The translations under genes were made by a program, and so were the position numbers. A DNA stretch of 62,000 bases. Source: Cryptomeria japonica. Lineage: Eukaryota > Streptophyta > Pinopsida > Cupressales > Cupressaceae. The notes under the pieces were generated by a model that saw only the letters and a program-made list of their open reading frames with translations, ran no database searches and was not told the origin of the DNA. The stretch is from contig NC_081406.1 in assembly GCF_030272615.1 (NCBI RefSeq), forward strand, positions 258,345,386-258,407,385. The letters run 5' to 3'. Shown piece by piece: positions 41,910 through 53,356 of the stretch (position 1 is its first letter; the number at the start of each line of letters is the position of its first letter).

Positions 41910-44349
41910 ATGGGTGGTTCACCAATTCGCCATGAACCTACAATGCATGATGTCCTTCTCCAAGACTAGGTTTGTGAACCTTTATTCCGCAATAGTGGTT
42001 GGTTAGACTATTTTCTTAAGCTAACTGAGTTTAATGAGGATATTGCAAGAGAATTCACCCATACATTTTCTGATGGGGAAGCTTGGGTGAAAGGGTTGAT
42101 AGTTATCACGACAGAAGAGCGGATTGCAAAGGTAGCAGGGTTTCCAGCAGATGGGGGAAAATACCCCGAAACAAAGGATGCACGAAGTGCGAGGGCGGAA
42201 TTCATGCGACAAGTTGACCCACCTTTGGTAACAGATAAGAGGGGACCCAACGAGAATCTCTTCCTTCCAAATGGAAAGCAGTAGCATTATATATCATGAA
42301 ATATTTGACTTGTGAAGGGAGATTCTCATGCCTACATTCCCACCATTTTAAGCTCTTGAGTCATTTGTACCATGGGAGGAGAATGAATGTTCTGAATGTG
42401 TTGTATAATCTTCTTTCCATCAGTGCAGTGGAGACACAAAAAAGTAGGCCTCACTCTGTTACTCACCATTGTTTGATCAAATTATTGGTTGAAAGGTCTT
42501 TGAGAGATGTTTCCCAGATGACCTGGGACAAATTTGTAAAAGTTAGAAGGTTTAGAGTGAATAATGTGGGTCCCGAAGAATAGCCCCCGTCTCAAGAAGG
42601 GGAAAATTTAGGAGGACCTGGTCTTGCCATTGAGCCCCCATCGTCCATGATATCACCAGTTCAGAATGTTTCTACAGCAGAGGAACCCTTGCCGGAAGAA
42701 ACCTGGTCAAAAGCAGCAGAAGTCTTGGCAGGGGTTCCATCGCAAACCCCAATAAGAACTAGGGTCATTGCATGGAGGGAGAAAGGTAAAGAGAAGAAAA
42801 TTAACATGGAGAAGAAGAAGGAGAAGGAAAAAAGTGTGGATTCAACCCCTCCTATCACAAAGAAAAGAAGAATTAAAAAAGAAGATTCTCCTACAGCCAT
42901 CATAGGAGTTGTGGAAACATCTGAAGAGTTAGATACAAAAAACCATCCTGCAGCCACCGAATAAATGCCTCTGAGAAGAAGCAGCAATTTTTGAAGAAAA
43001 CCTAAAAATACAAAGCAGTTAGAGAAGCCGAGTGCCAGCATTCCTGTTGATTTCCCAGAGAAAGAAACGAGTAGTCCTTATAGGATGTTATTCCTCCATC
43101 CTCGCCTGTGGAGCCACAGGAGGCTCAGAAACCTAAAGAACCTAGTAAAAAAGGAGATAAAGGGGAAAAAGAAGGGGAAGAAAGCCCTCGTGAACAGCCA
43201 CAAGAAGGTGTGGGCTTGGATGGGCTTGAGAACTTGGCCTCCATCACAAGGTAGATTGTTGAAATAGAAGGCGGAGCTGAGAAGTCAAAACCTGGAGCAC
43301 TAGTTCACATACCACCCTCTTTTCTTACTAGCCATGATGTTGCTCTTGCCTTCTACACAAAATGGGAGTTAGAAAAAGAAGAGAAGCATAAACTTATTGA
43401 TCAACAAAAGAAAGTGATTGAACAAAAAGATGAGGAAATTGCTCAGTTCAAAAGTAAGGTGGATACGGTAGTCACTATGATACCACAACTAATGCAGTGC
43501 AGAGCGCCACCTTGAGTCTACTCCCTGTATTTGAAAGAGCAACATATTTGTTTTCAGTTAATGAGAATTGTTGGAGACCCAAGTCCTTTAAAAACACCTC
43601 ATTATTTTTACCATGTCTATCAAACGTCTCCTACAACCATCAAAAATTTTCTTTGTGAGTTCTATTTACATAATTATGTTGTCCTTGATGACGCTAACTG
43701 GAATGCCATGCTCTACATTGCGGATATTCAACTAAGGTCTCTCATGTCATGGATTCAAAATGAAATTACTAGGGAAGAACAATTTAGGATACACAGGAAG
43801 GAGGAACTTGATCTCCCACTTCCATTGAGAGATGAATCAAGGGATCTGAGATGACTTTATTATGATTGGCAAAAAATTCTATATCGACCAAATTATGGGA
43901 ATAACATTCTACCTCTGAGAGAAGAAGTATTCAGAGAGTATGAGCAGATGGATATGGTTGAGGGTCGGGTGGAAATTGGACATTTAGTACAATGCTGGAA
44001 TGGTCTACCTGATGAATTGAAATAGTCTGAGCCACATTCCTTGTTAGATTATCATGCAACACTAAGACGGGCACCCAGATGTATACATTTGGGCAGAACA
44101 AAAGGAAGACACTAGTTGCCCCTTAGCTTCCAGCCAACCATTCTTCTATGGCCACTGATGGGATGCAAGGGTAATGAACCGCCTTATGATGAAGGAACAG
44201 AGCACTCCAGGTGGACATGGTTGGAAAAAATGAAAGAGTTCTATTGAAGCTTGACTACAGTAGGTTCTAGACAAGTTACCCTCGAGAATTTTAGAATTAA
44301 TGCTAGGATTAGAAACTTTCTTGTTGTTGGTGGACCAGCAAGAAGCTAG
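41910..44349 (+). pseudogene. Extra ORF after pol of the Athila/Tat-like element
   Basis: From ATG 41910 (MGGSPIRHEPTMHDVL) to TAG 44347-44349, about 813 codons in three frames with several stops. N-terminal part: FNEDIAREFTHTF, AWVKGLIVITTEERIAKVAG, then (other frame, 42296-42583) KYLTCEGRFSCLHSHHFKLL and VTHHCLIKLLVERSLRDVS. A Lys/Glu-rich linker with a nuclear-signal-like KKRRIKKE (42860-42890), a coiled-coil candidate at 43360-43480 (EEKHKLIDQQKKVIEQKDEE) and a C-terminal part with WNAMLYIADIQLRSLMSWIQ follow. Such a protein sits where Athila elements carry their env-like ORF, but I see no signal peptide or membrane span. Function unknown; it resembles plant mobile-domain-like proteins in feel only. 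Confidence 0.7.
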
Positions 44350-44361
44350 GTTGGGGGGTAA
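44348..44361 (+). promoter_or_regulatory. Polypurine tract of the Athila/Tat-like element
   Basis: AGGTTGGGGGGTAA directly before TGATGAGCC of the 3' LTR. It overlaps the stop of the extra ORF. Confidence 0.92.
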
Positions 44362-45584
44362 TGATGAGCCAAAATAATAGCTCCATTTTGTTAGATTTTG
44401 TCATAGAACTCTTTCTTTGGTCATATGTTTGGGTAATGTATGGGTCATAAGACTTTCCTGGTTGATGTCTTTTTAGTATTTTTTGACCTGAGTTATCCTA
44501 GACCTAACATTTTCTAATGATCTATATACAGTCAATCTATTAAAAATATCTGAATTAATCTTAAAATATGGTTTAATTTATGTTATGTTAACATCAATGG
44601 ATACACATGTTTTTGTGCACATTAACGCCATGATGCATGGTCAGCTAAGATGAAAGGATGACTAAGCTTGCAGTTAAAAGACACATCAACGTGCCACTGG
44701 ATGCAAACCCAGTCAAAGTGGAGCAGCATTGAAGAAGGTCATAACCAATTGACCGCTTCCTCAACAGAGCGATCTATGGAGCATTCATGATTGTTCCTGA
44801 TGGAACACAAATCTAGGAAGGAGGTTGCACTGTATTTTATCAGCAGCAGGACAGTTGTTGTTGTTCTGCATTCATGTGTTAACTTCTTCTAATGTAATAA
44901 GTCCTATTCACCTATTCCTCTAGGAAGTGGGTTGATCAGTTAGGATTTTGTTATAAGTTTTCTTATAAATAAAGGTCTCTATCTCCTCACGAGGGTAGAC
45001 AGAATCACCATAGAGTTAGTAGTATTCAATTTTCAGACTTATGTATGTGCAATAAATTTGAAATAAATAAGATGATGGTATTTTGAGCTTATCAGATGTT
45101 ATCTGATTTCTAGATATACTCACTCAAGGGGGCCCACTTGGTGAGTAGTCCCTATGTGTTTTTCAATTAATTTTTCTTTTGTTATAGTTGTTGTTTTGGT
45201 ATTCATCTATTCCTGGAGCCACTGGAAATAGTTCTTGTGTCTGTTCTTGCAGCCAAAGCAGGCAAAGTAGTTCCTGTCCGTCGATCAGAACATTGTCATT
45301 AGTAGAATTTTCTTAAGTTACTTTCAATTGTTATTTTTAATAAAGTGCTAAGTCATCATGTTTCTACATATTTATTTCAGAGAATTTCCTTTTCCAGTAG
45401 TAGGATAGAATGGCTGCAATTTGAGCTTAGTGCACATGCAGTGCTGACCCATTTCAATTTTATGTCCCTAGTCGATAAAGTAAATGAACCTTTTCTACAA
45501 GAGAGGTAGATGCTCAGTAAGGATGTCCAATCCCTAAGCTGATTTTTTAGAACCTATTTGCTATTCCAATTGCAAGGACCAACA
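44362..45584 (+). repeat. 3' LTR of the Athila/Tat-like element
   Basis: 1,223 bp, partner of 28957-30185, ends ACCAACA and is followed by CTCCT. Confidence 0.95.
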
Positions 45585-45589
45585 CTCCT

Positions 45590-46201
45590 AACAAGCATAT
45601 TGTTGTTGTTCAGGCTAGAAATACTCCTCAAACCTTGAAACCTTTCAATAAACCTCTTTTTGTGGTTCAAGGTGGTTATAGTAATGATGCCTTTTACACT
45701 CCTATCAACCCAGTTATTATTGTGAAAGGAGGTTATGCCACTAAGAGTCCTTATGAGTATGCCAAACAAATCACTCAAGAGAGTTACAATTTGGTTTCCC
45801 AGACATTTAATACAAGGAATAATAGGCGGTCTAATCCTCCTTTATTTATCCCTTCTTCTCTTCCTACTTCTCAACCAATACTTCCACCAACACCTCATTT
45901 ATCACAACATCTTGTAAAGAGTATGACCTTATTGAACAAATTAAACCACTCTTTCCAAGATACGTCTTTGGGATTTGATTCAAACTTCATCTATACATGA
46001 TAGAATATTACAAGATGCTTTAAATAAATTAGATCTCCTACCTATAGTGAAACCTAATAATATGGCTTATTTGATTGATTCTATGGAAGAACCTAAATCT
46101 CAAATTGTGTTTTCACAAGATGAGTTACTTTCTAAGAAAATTCAAAATCAATATGATTCTCTTATGATTGTTGTTCTTATCAATGGTAATTATATAAGAC
46201 G
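45590..46201 (+). pseudogene. Gypsy-like element ORF, middle part
   Basis: It continues the frame cut at 28956: NKHIVVVQARNTPQTLKPFN, then KPLFVVQGGYSNDAFYTPIN and GGYATKSPYEYAKQITQESY. After a frame change near 45975 come ILQDALNKLDLLPIVKPNNM, QIVFSQDELLSKKIQNQY and LMIVVLINGNYIRR, which is the gag-protease linker of Tat-type gypsy elements leading into the first strand of the protease. It is then interrupted by the lone LTR at 46202. Confidence 0.8.
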
Positions 46202-47360
46202 TGTTGGAATCAATTAACACTAAGATGGGAGGTGAATCAGTGTTCTACAATTTACTAATTTATAAAACTGATTCTTTAACCACCGGATGCAAAGAACAAA
46301 AACTATAATGCAAAAACACAAAGCAAATAGCCACACAACCATAACACCATAATTTTTAAATGAAAACCTAGAAAGGGAAAAACCACGGTGGGATTGAGTA
46401 CCCACAATATTATTATACCATGGCCAATAGTAAAATAATATTACAAAAGTGGAATGCACTTGCATTTAGGCACACTACCTAAAGCTCACTGCTCAATTAC
46501 AAAATAGGGTTGTAACCTCAGAGGACTCACTGTCCTACAAATGAGATATATATGCAAATACAATGTCTAAACTGGAGTATGGCATCTAAAAATGTCAGGA
46601 ATCAGTTATGGTTAAGCTCAGAATGATTCGCAGCCACTAATCTTAAAAATTGCTATGTTCTGCTCTGCTGCCAAATACTGGATCATCAAAACTCAAGATG
46701 CACACAAGAAATTGTGCTCACTTGCACCCAAAATGATTTTTCTCATACCTTCTATATACAAAATCATCATCCAAGTCGATCTTATATATCCACACCACAA
46801 AAATTGATCTCCATTAAGTCGGCTTCACAAAACTATAAAATATGAAACGTATAGTCTCATGTCAGTTCAAACCATCACAAATCCATATATCAGACTTACA
46901 ACATGTGATCAAAAGCTTCACACACAACGACACAAACTCCTCGAACTCACCAACATCCACTGGAATCATCCTAAATAATCTAGACCACATGTTACACCAT
47001 CAAGCATAATGATAACTTTGTTCTTCCTTTATTACCGGATACCAAACCAAGAAACTTGCACTAGAATCAACACCAGGGGCTATAATTGGATGATAAGTTG
47101 CCTCACATATCCAATCAACTATTCCAATCACTACAGCAAGAACTTAGTCACCAGAAATGAATAATTCTTATCGAATCTATACACTGTGTTCCACCGACCA
47201 GACTTATGCTTTACTTAAGACTACTGGTAATCCCAATCTCCATATATCAGATAGGATTACTAGGCTAAGTTGCCATCAATGTCAACCCCTAAGTAATCTC
47301 ATTCATCAAACATCATTAATCTTCATTGGAGCATCACCGGATTTGTGTCTCTTGCCAGCA
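46202..47360. mobile_element. Solo LTR inside the gypsy-like protease
   Basis: 1,159 bp, begins TGTTGGAATC and ends TTGCCAGCA, flanked by AGACG (46197-46201) and AGACA (47361-47365). Insert plus duplication is 1,164 bp, a multiple of three, and the protease frame continues on the far side. No second copy exists in the window. The GGGAAAAACCACGGTGGGAT phrase near 46376 is like those of copia LTRs read in reverse, so the parent element was probably copia-like and in minus orientation. Confidence 0.82.
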
Positions 47361-47365
47361 AGACA

Positions 47366-48593
47366 AACCCTAATGGACAATGGATCTGGCCTTAATGTTT
47401 GTAGCATTTATTTGTTGCATAAGATTAATATGGATCCTTTTGTTATTTAACCTAAATATTTTTCTATTCATGGTTTTGACAATGTTGTTAGAGTATCTTT
47501 AGGTACTATAACCTTTCCTATCAAGATAGGACCTATTATTTTACCTACACCTATCCAAGTCATGCCCAATAGTCTTACTTACAATCTTCTCTTAGGATGA
47601 CCTTAGATTCATGCTATGCAAGTTGTCCCTTCTACTCTTTTTCATCGAGTCAAATTTATTTATAACAATAAGATGTATACTTTTCACGTTGATACTAATT
47701 TACAAGCTTGTTGTAAACTTCATCTAATTCTAAATCTTCTTCACATTCTTATAATTCTTCTACTACTCAAGATGAATCACCATCTCATCCAAAAGATACT
47801 TCCTCATCTAAAGAGATATTCTTAGAAGATGATTGGGGGTCCTTAGATTTTACACCTTCTTTTATAGGAGAATATAAAGTCCCCCCAATAGAGCCTAAGA
47901 CTAAAAAGGATGAAGATATGGTGGAACCTAAGAAGAAATCAACCTTGTCTAAACAACTTAGTAATATTTTTGTGGTTGCTTCTAATTCAATAAATTCTTC
48001 AAAATCTTCTTCGAGTTCATCTAATAATGGCATTGAGATCTATGAATCCCCACCATCTATTTCTAATATGGCATCCCTTTGATCTGGGTTTTCACATTTT
48101 ACCTAAAAGTGGTTACAATGGCAATGGTCATGGTGCAAGTGAACAAGGGATTGGAGTTCCTTTATACAATAACATACTTGAGACCTCATTTGGACTTGGA
48201 TATAATCCTTCAAAACCCACGAAAGCATCTAAAATACCATCTCTCAATGTGAATGTCATATTTAGTATTGCTATGTTAAATGAAGCCACCAATGACTTTA
48301 TTTCAATTAGATCATCCTCGACATCTCACAACACTCATAAAGAAATTGTGATGATTGACAAACCCCTTCATGAATCTCTCCAAGAGGTTAATAGGACTAA
48401 CAATCCCATTTGTGAGGTTTTACCTTCTATTCATTCCAATACCCTCACTTATAGAAATGAGGCCCTAATGAATTATACTTTTCCCTTTCCTAAGGTTTGT
48501 TTTATATATGAGGAATTTTGTGTGCAAGAGGAACATGACTTAGAGGCGAATTGTTCTCCTAGAGAGTACTTTGTTAATCTTGAGACATTCTAA
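47366..48593 (+). pseudogene. Gypsy-like element protease, linker and G-patch-like end
   Basis: The protease resumes with TLMDNGSGLNVCSIYLLHKI (active site D-N-G-S), VSLGTITFPIKIGPIILPTP and LTYNLLLG, then stops at the place of the R-P-W-I-H box. A Ser-rich, acidic linker (47726-48077, another frame) is followed by SGYNGNGHGASEQGIGVPLY and FGLGYNPSKPTKASK, the Gly pattern of a G-patch, seen after protease in several plant gypsy elements. The last part (to TAA 48591-48593) contains KPLHESLQEVNRTNNPICEV and YEEFCVQEEHDLEAN, similar to the repeat units at 28315-28956. No RT follows. Confidence 0.7.
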
Positions 48594-49690
48594 TACTTTT
48601 CATCTTATGCATGGTTTTACTTTCATTGATTGTAGAGCATTTAACATGTTGTATTCAAATTATTCATCCAATCTATCATATATTTAAATTAAATTAGTGA
48701 CTATTATGTTGCTATGTGACATCAATAGCTTACCAATTGGGGGCTCATTGTCATTCATGGTAGTACAATTTCATGTGCAATCATAATTTGGTAGCAATAT
48801 AATAGCATATTTTGTACCTTCTCTTGTCTCTATGTTAGGGGGCAAGAATGATCTCAAACATCTCTCCTTAGGATTAAATTTTCCCTTTGTGAAGTAGTGT
48901 CTTCAATAGAGATCTATCATTGATTGTGGAGGTGTATATTCCTGCTCCCCCTTCTTAATGGAACAAGTATCCCTGATAAGGATCATATCCTTAATTGGGA
49001 CCTCTTCCTTAGTCTATAATAATTCATCAAATCCTCCTCCTTATTCAACTGTATCTTCTATAATGAACCCTTCTATATTGTGGACATGCATTTCCTTATT
49101 GAGGATCTCATCCCTCTTGTAAGGAAAATCTATCCCTAAAGAGAATCTTTTCTTTATTTTAGAAGAGTGTTTCTTTTATAAATGATCTCTCTTTAGTGTC
49201 CTTTTCATTGTTTAAAAGGTAATTCTTTTTCCAAGCCCTAATTCTTCATTTTGCACTTAATCTTTCACATCTTAAGTTAGAGAGCTCTGATTCTTGCATC
49301 GTAGGTTGTGTTAGAATTGTGATTTAGGTATCTATCTTACCAAATGATCCTCGATTAGTTTTGATCTTGTATCAAACCTTGTTGTGAAAATTTGTCATCC
49401 ATTATCTTTCATAATTCAAAGTGGTAAACATGTTATCCTATTTCAACCTCCTAATTAGCAAGCCAGAATAGGGAGGCATATAGACACCCTCAAATTTCAT
49501 CACTCTTAAGAATTTTAGTAGATTTTGCAATTTCAACTAACAATGTGGTTTTGTAGAATACGATTCCTAACATTGTACTATAGATACGACTGGGGGCTTC
49601 GTTCAACATTTACGGACATATCATTTTTCTCATGAATGTTTACTTTCATGTTCTTTAGTTTGCATATGCATGTAGTATCATATGACCGCT
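48594..49690 (+). other. 3' non-coding part of the gypsy-like element
   Basis: No pol domain could be found in any frame. Two G-rich tracts (AATTGGGGGCTCA near 48735 and TTAGGGGGCAAGA near 48835) look like former polypurine tracts. Confidence 0.5.
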
Positions 49691-49705
49691 AAAGTGGGGG
49701 CTAAA
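49691..49705 (+). promoter_or_regulatory. Polypurine tract of the gypsy-like element
   Basis: AAAGTGGGGGCTAAA directly before TGTAGCATCG of the 3' LTR. Confidence 0.88.
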
Positions 49706-51338
49706 TGTAGCATCGTAAATTGTCCACCCTTAATTAGGTGGTCCAATTCCATGCTTAGTTAGCACTCACCTTAGTGTGTCCCATTGCATTATGTATTATA
49801 GGAATTCTTTAGGAATTTAATTAATGAATTTAATTAAACCTAAGTCCTCCCTTATCAATTCACATATCATAAACTTGGGCTCTTGATCCTAGGTGTGCCC
49901 CTTTTTATTTAATCCTGATTTAATCCTAATATTACCTTAATTTCAATCTTCAAAGCATAACCTACATATCTACACATTATGGTTTGAGCCACCAATTTGG
50001 ATTCAACATTAGAATACCGTTATCTCGCATCCCTAAAAATTCAGGAACAAGTTGATAGGTTTAGGGTGAATCTCTACTACCTGGTCCTGCACTTTTTTCC
50101 TCGAATTTCAAGAGGATAATTTGGTAGTTTTTTCTCATTCAAATCCCACTTCATGTCAAATTATATCAATTATAGGTCAACTTTTCATCAAATTCAAACC
50201 TAGGGTTTCATATTTAAGGCAAATCCTTTCCTCATTTGGGGATCCTATCTAGCAATTCAAGAAGAGATCCTTGTGAAGTAGAAGTTCTGCTTTATGTGAA
50301 ATCTCATATCAGAAAATTCATTCATCATCAAGTCTTCATCAAATATGGAAGCTTCAAAAGGCATTGGAGGATAATAAGGTTATCATTGACTATTGATTGG
50401 CTTGCACCTCTTCCTAAGGATTGGGTATGATTTCATGTTTTTCTTATGCCTCTACATTGAGCTTCAAATCTACATTGCATTAATTTTCAAACCTACATTA
50501 TTGCTTTATATTACATCCTAATTGTGGTTTAAAGCATTTACATTACAATAATTTAGGGTTTGCTCCAATACACTTGGGTAGAACTCTAGTTTCCATTTAG
50601 CTTATAGAAATCTTACATACACATATGATTCAAGAGCACACACAAAGTTTAATTACAATATTGATTATTTGTGGACGTGGAAATCACCAAAACAAGGGGG
50701 TTGAATAAGGCAAACCCCTATATAGCCATAACCCTACCATTTTTCATTTGTAGGTATAGTTACAGGTATCAAACACAACAGGAAGATTCCAAGAGATCTC
50801 AAGAAATAGGTGCAGGTTTGTTGTCAAAAGTTTAGCTTAGTTTTCAAGGACTAGGGCACCCAACAACCTTATCTCGGGACTAAGGTACCCAATCCCCTAT
50901 TCCTCCCATTTTAGTCTTAGATTTTAGGGTTTTATTTTAGTCTGCATCAGAATCCAAACCCCCAAATCATAGCTCATAAGTCCAAGGTGCCTAGCCCCCT
51001 GGTCCTATAAATTTTGCTCCAAATTTGGGTCACAAGTGCACACTCAGATTATCCTTTCATTTCTATACTTGTTGTCTTAGTGTTGTCATCTCTTAATATG
51101 CTACAATACCCTTACATTCACTTTTCTTTGTACCTTCATAATAGTTTTGCATCCTCCTATACTTTGCATATCCGTTTCCATAGCAACAAAAGAATATAAA
51201 CCCTAGAAGTATCCCTTGACTCTCTTTCACAAGAGTTAGTAAAGGATGATCACTCATCGAAGTGTTTTCATATTCCAATGTTTGTATGAAAGAGGTTTTA
51301 GGTCCTAATTATACTCGATTCCATTTTCATCCATTGCA
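49706..51338 (+). repeat. 3' LTR of the gypsy-like element
   Basis: 1,633 bp, aligns end to end with 26199-27826, ends CCATTGCA and is followed by CTATC. Confidence 0.9.
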
Positions 51339-51343
51339 CTATC

Positions 51344-51558
51344 CTATAATCAAAACCAATACCATTACCAAGTCATTGTAACCGAACCACTTCCTTAGAA
51401 GCATGTGTAGTAGTCATATACTCTATTTTACTAGTGGATAACATAGTTGTAGGTTGTCTTTTACTCATCCAACTCACTGCACCTCTAAAAAAAGCAAACA
51501 TGTAGCCACTAGTGGACTTTCAACCAAGTTACCTACCTAATCCTAAATCAACAAAACC
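51344..51558 (-). pseudogene. Outer copia RNase H, 5' fragment
   Basis: Minus-strand text around 51370-51450 gives a T-E-V-E-Y-M-T-T-T-H-A-S-K-E-V-V block, the T-E-A-E-Y acidic motif of copia RNase H, and continues at 26198 once one copy of the CTATC duplication is removed. Stops are present. Confidence 0.8.
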
Positions 51559-52470
51559 CTATATGTCCAATGATTTATCTACATCATTAGTACCATGATA
51601 AACCAAACAATACTTATAATTACCTCTCAAGAGCTTAAATACCCATATAACAAATATCCAATGCTCTTTACCTATGTTAAACATAAACTTGCTTAGAATT
51701 CCCACTACTTGGGCTATATCCAGTCTACTAAAAACCATTACATAAATTAAACTACCAATGGCACAAGCATAAGGAACACTAGATGTATCATCAATCTCGT
51801 CATCAGAATTAAGGCATATGACTAAACTCAATTTAGTACCAACCAAAAATGGAATACCTACTGGTTTACAATCCTCCATTTTAAATCTCTGCAAGATGAT
51901 ATCATTATTTTACTCTTACTTAACCAAAAGTTTTATGTGAACTCAATCCTTATTTATCTCTATCCCAAGAGTATATGTAGCAACCCTCAAGTCTTTCATT
52001 TCAACATGCCAGATAGCTGAGTATTGAGCTCTTTAATCATGGCCTTGTTGTTACCAATAAACAACATGTCATCAACATACAAGACAATAATCAATAATTG
52101 ATCATCAATAACCTTAATATAAACATAATGATCCTCTTCACTTCTAACGTAGCCCAAATTTAATGCAAATGCATCAAACTTATAGTACCACAACTTGGGT
52201 AACTATTTCAAACTATACAATAACCATTTTAACTTGCAATCCAAATGTTATTTTCCTTTCTCAACTAAATTGTCAAGCTATTACATATAAATCTCTTCTT
52301 CAATATCATCGTGTAAGAAAGTACTGTTAACATCCATTTTCTCATCTCAAAATCACAAGTGGAATCAATAGATAGTAAGAATCTAATATAGGCTATCTTA
52401 GCAATAGGAGAGAATAATTCACTAAAATCAACTCTCCCTCTTTGAGAGTAGCCCTTGGCCACCACTCTAG
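51559..52470 (-). pseudogene. Outer copia reverse transcriptase
   Basis: Three open pieces give RT in order: MVAKGYSQRGRVDFSELFSP (52465-52265), then WYYKFDAFALNLGYVRSEED with the active box IVLYVDDMLFIGN (52193-51996), then MQRFKMEDCKPVGIPF and VPYACAIGSLIYVMVFSRLD (51894-51559). The YVDD box is intact. Stops and shifts separate the pieces; the L-D-V-K-T-A-F-L-like first catalytic Asp region is damaged near 52350. Confidence 0.88.
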
Positions 52471-53356
52471 CCTTGTACTACTCTAACTGGTTGTCTGCAA
52501 CAAACTTATTATTAATTAACCACTTGTATACAATGAGATTTCTTCATTTGGGGAAACTAACAAGATCGTAGGTGTCACAACTATCCAAAATCATCAACTC
52601 CTCATGCATGGCCTGCATCCAGAACTCACTTTCTTCAGACGAGATTGTCTCCCTAAAAGATCTAGGTTCATCGTTAGTACTTAGCAAAGAAAATTTACAA
52701 TGGAAATATGGTGGGTTGTACCTATCAACTAAATTTTTGTCTTGTGGACCTTCTCATAGGTGGATTAAGAGGTTCTTCCTCATGTTCTTCATTATTTGCA
52801 ACTTCTTCTATTACAACAAACTCTTCAAAAATTTCACTTAAACTCTCTTCTTCTTCTCCATCTTTTGGTCTATCTCTTTGTTCTTCCACATGTGCATCTT
52901 CTTTTCTTATTTTCAAAATGACTATCTTTGTCTTTTTCTTTGGTTGTTCTTCACTTAAGTTAGCTCTAAATTCCCTAGAAATAATATCTCTAGAAAAGAT
53001 CATTTTATGGGTTAGAGGATTCAAGAGCTTATAACCTTTACATTGTCACCATATCCTATAAAGATGCATTTCTAAGATTTTAGATCCAATTCAAATCACT
53101 TATCTTGAGGCACATGAACATAAGACTCACAACCAAGGACCCTTAAATGAGAAACTAGAGGATTTTCACCTAGCCACATTTAATAAAGTGTTTTTTCAAC
53201 AAGTCTTATAGGGAAATCTATTAATTAAATAACAAGCAGTACCAACAACTTCTTGCCAAAAGAATTTATCTAACTTAGTAATACTTTACATGGTTCTAAC
53301 TCTTTCCATTAACGTATGATCCATTCTTTCTGCTACCTCATTTTTTGGGGGAGTAT
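52471..53356 (-). pseudogene. Outer copia linker and C-terminal half of integrase
   Basis: 52725-53024 is an open acidic linker (NPLTHKMIFSRDIISREF, then a Glu/Lys-rich run and RRSTRQKFS), the usual bridge from integrase to RT. Upstream, 53040-53350 gives the integrase end, starting at PPKNEVAERMDHTLMERVRT (catalytic Glu in V-A-E-R). It breaks exactly at 53356, where the 6.6 kb unit was inserted. Confidence 0.85.

Larger units (their letters stand above)
28957..45584 (+). mobile_element. Athila/Tat-like gypsy element, internally deleted, inserted in the gypsy-like ORF
   Basis: LTRs 28957-30185 and 44362-45584 begin TGATGAGCC and end ACCAACA, with a perfect CTCCT duplication (28952-28956 and 45585-45589). 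The primer site is of the TGGCGCC..GGGGA type used by Athila/Tat elements. Gag is followed directly by the integrase C-terminus, so protease, RT, RNase H and the integrase core are gone. Downstream is a long extra ORF of the kind found after pol in Athila-type elements. The minus-strand element 31367-41045 splits the integrase tail. Confidence 0.93.
26199..51338 (+). mobile_element. Gypsy-like LTR element without RT, inserted in the outer copia
   Basis: LTRs 26199-27826 and 49706-51338 begin TGTAGC. A polypurine tract precedes the right LTR. Flanks are CTATT (26194-26198) and CTATC (51339-51343), a 5-bp duplication with one change. The host copia RNase H frame resumes across it. Excluding later insertions, its own interior is about 4.1 kb. 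It codes for a repeat-rich protein, a Tat-like gag/protease linker, a retropepsin and a G-patch-like segment, and then no RT, RNase H or integrase before the 3' LTR. It was therefore probably non-autonomous when it moved, or lost pol later. Confidence 0.88.

Noticed and set aside
42661-43041. Minus-strand open frame of 126 codons with a hydrophobic stretch
   Set aside because: Antisense of the Lys/Glu-rich linker of the extra ORF; Lys codons read as Phe/Leu on the other strand.
41910-44349. Env-like protein in the Athila/Tat-like element
   Set aside because: The position fits, but no signal peptide, membrane span or cleavage-type site is visible; a nuclear-type linker and coiled coil are seen instead.
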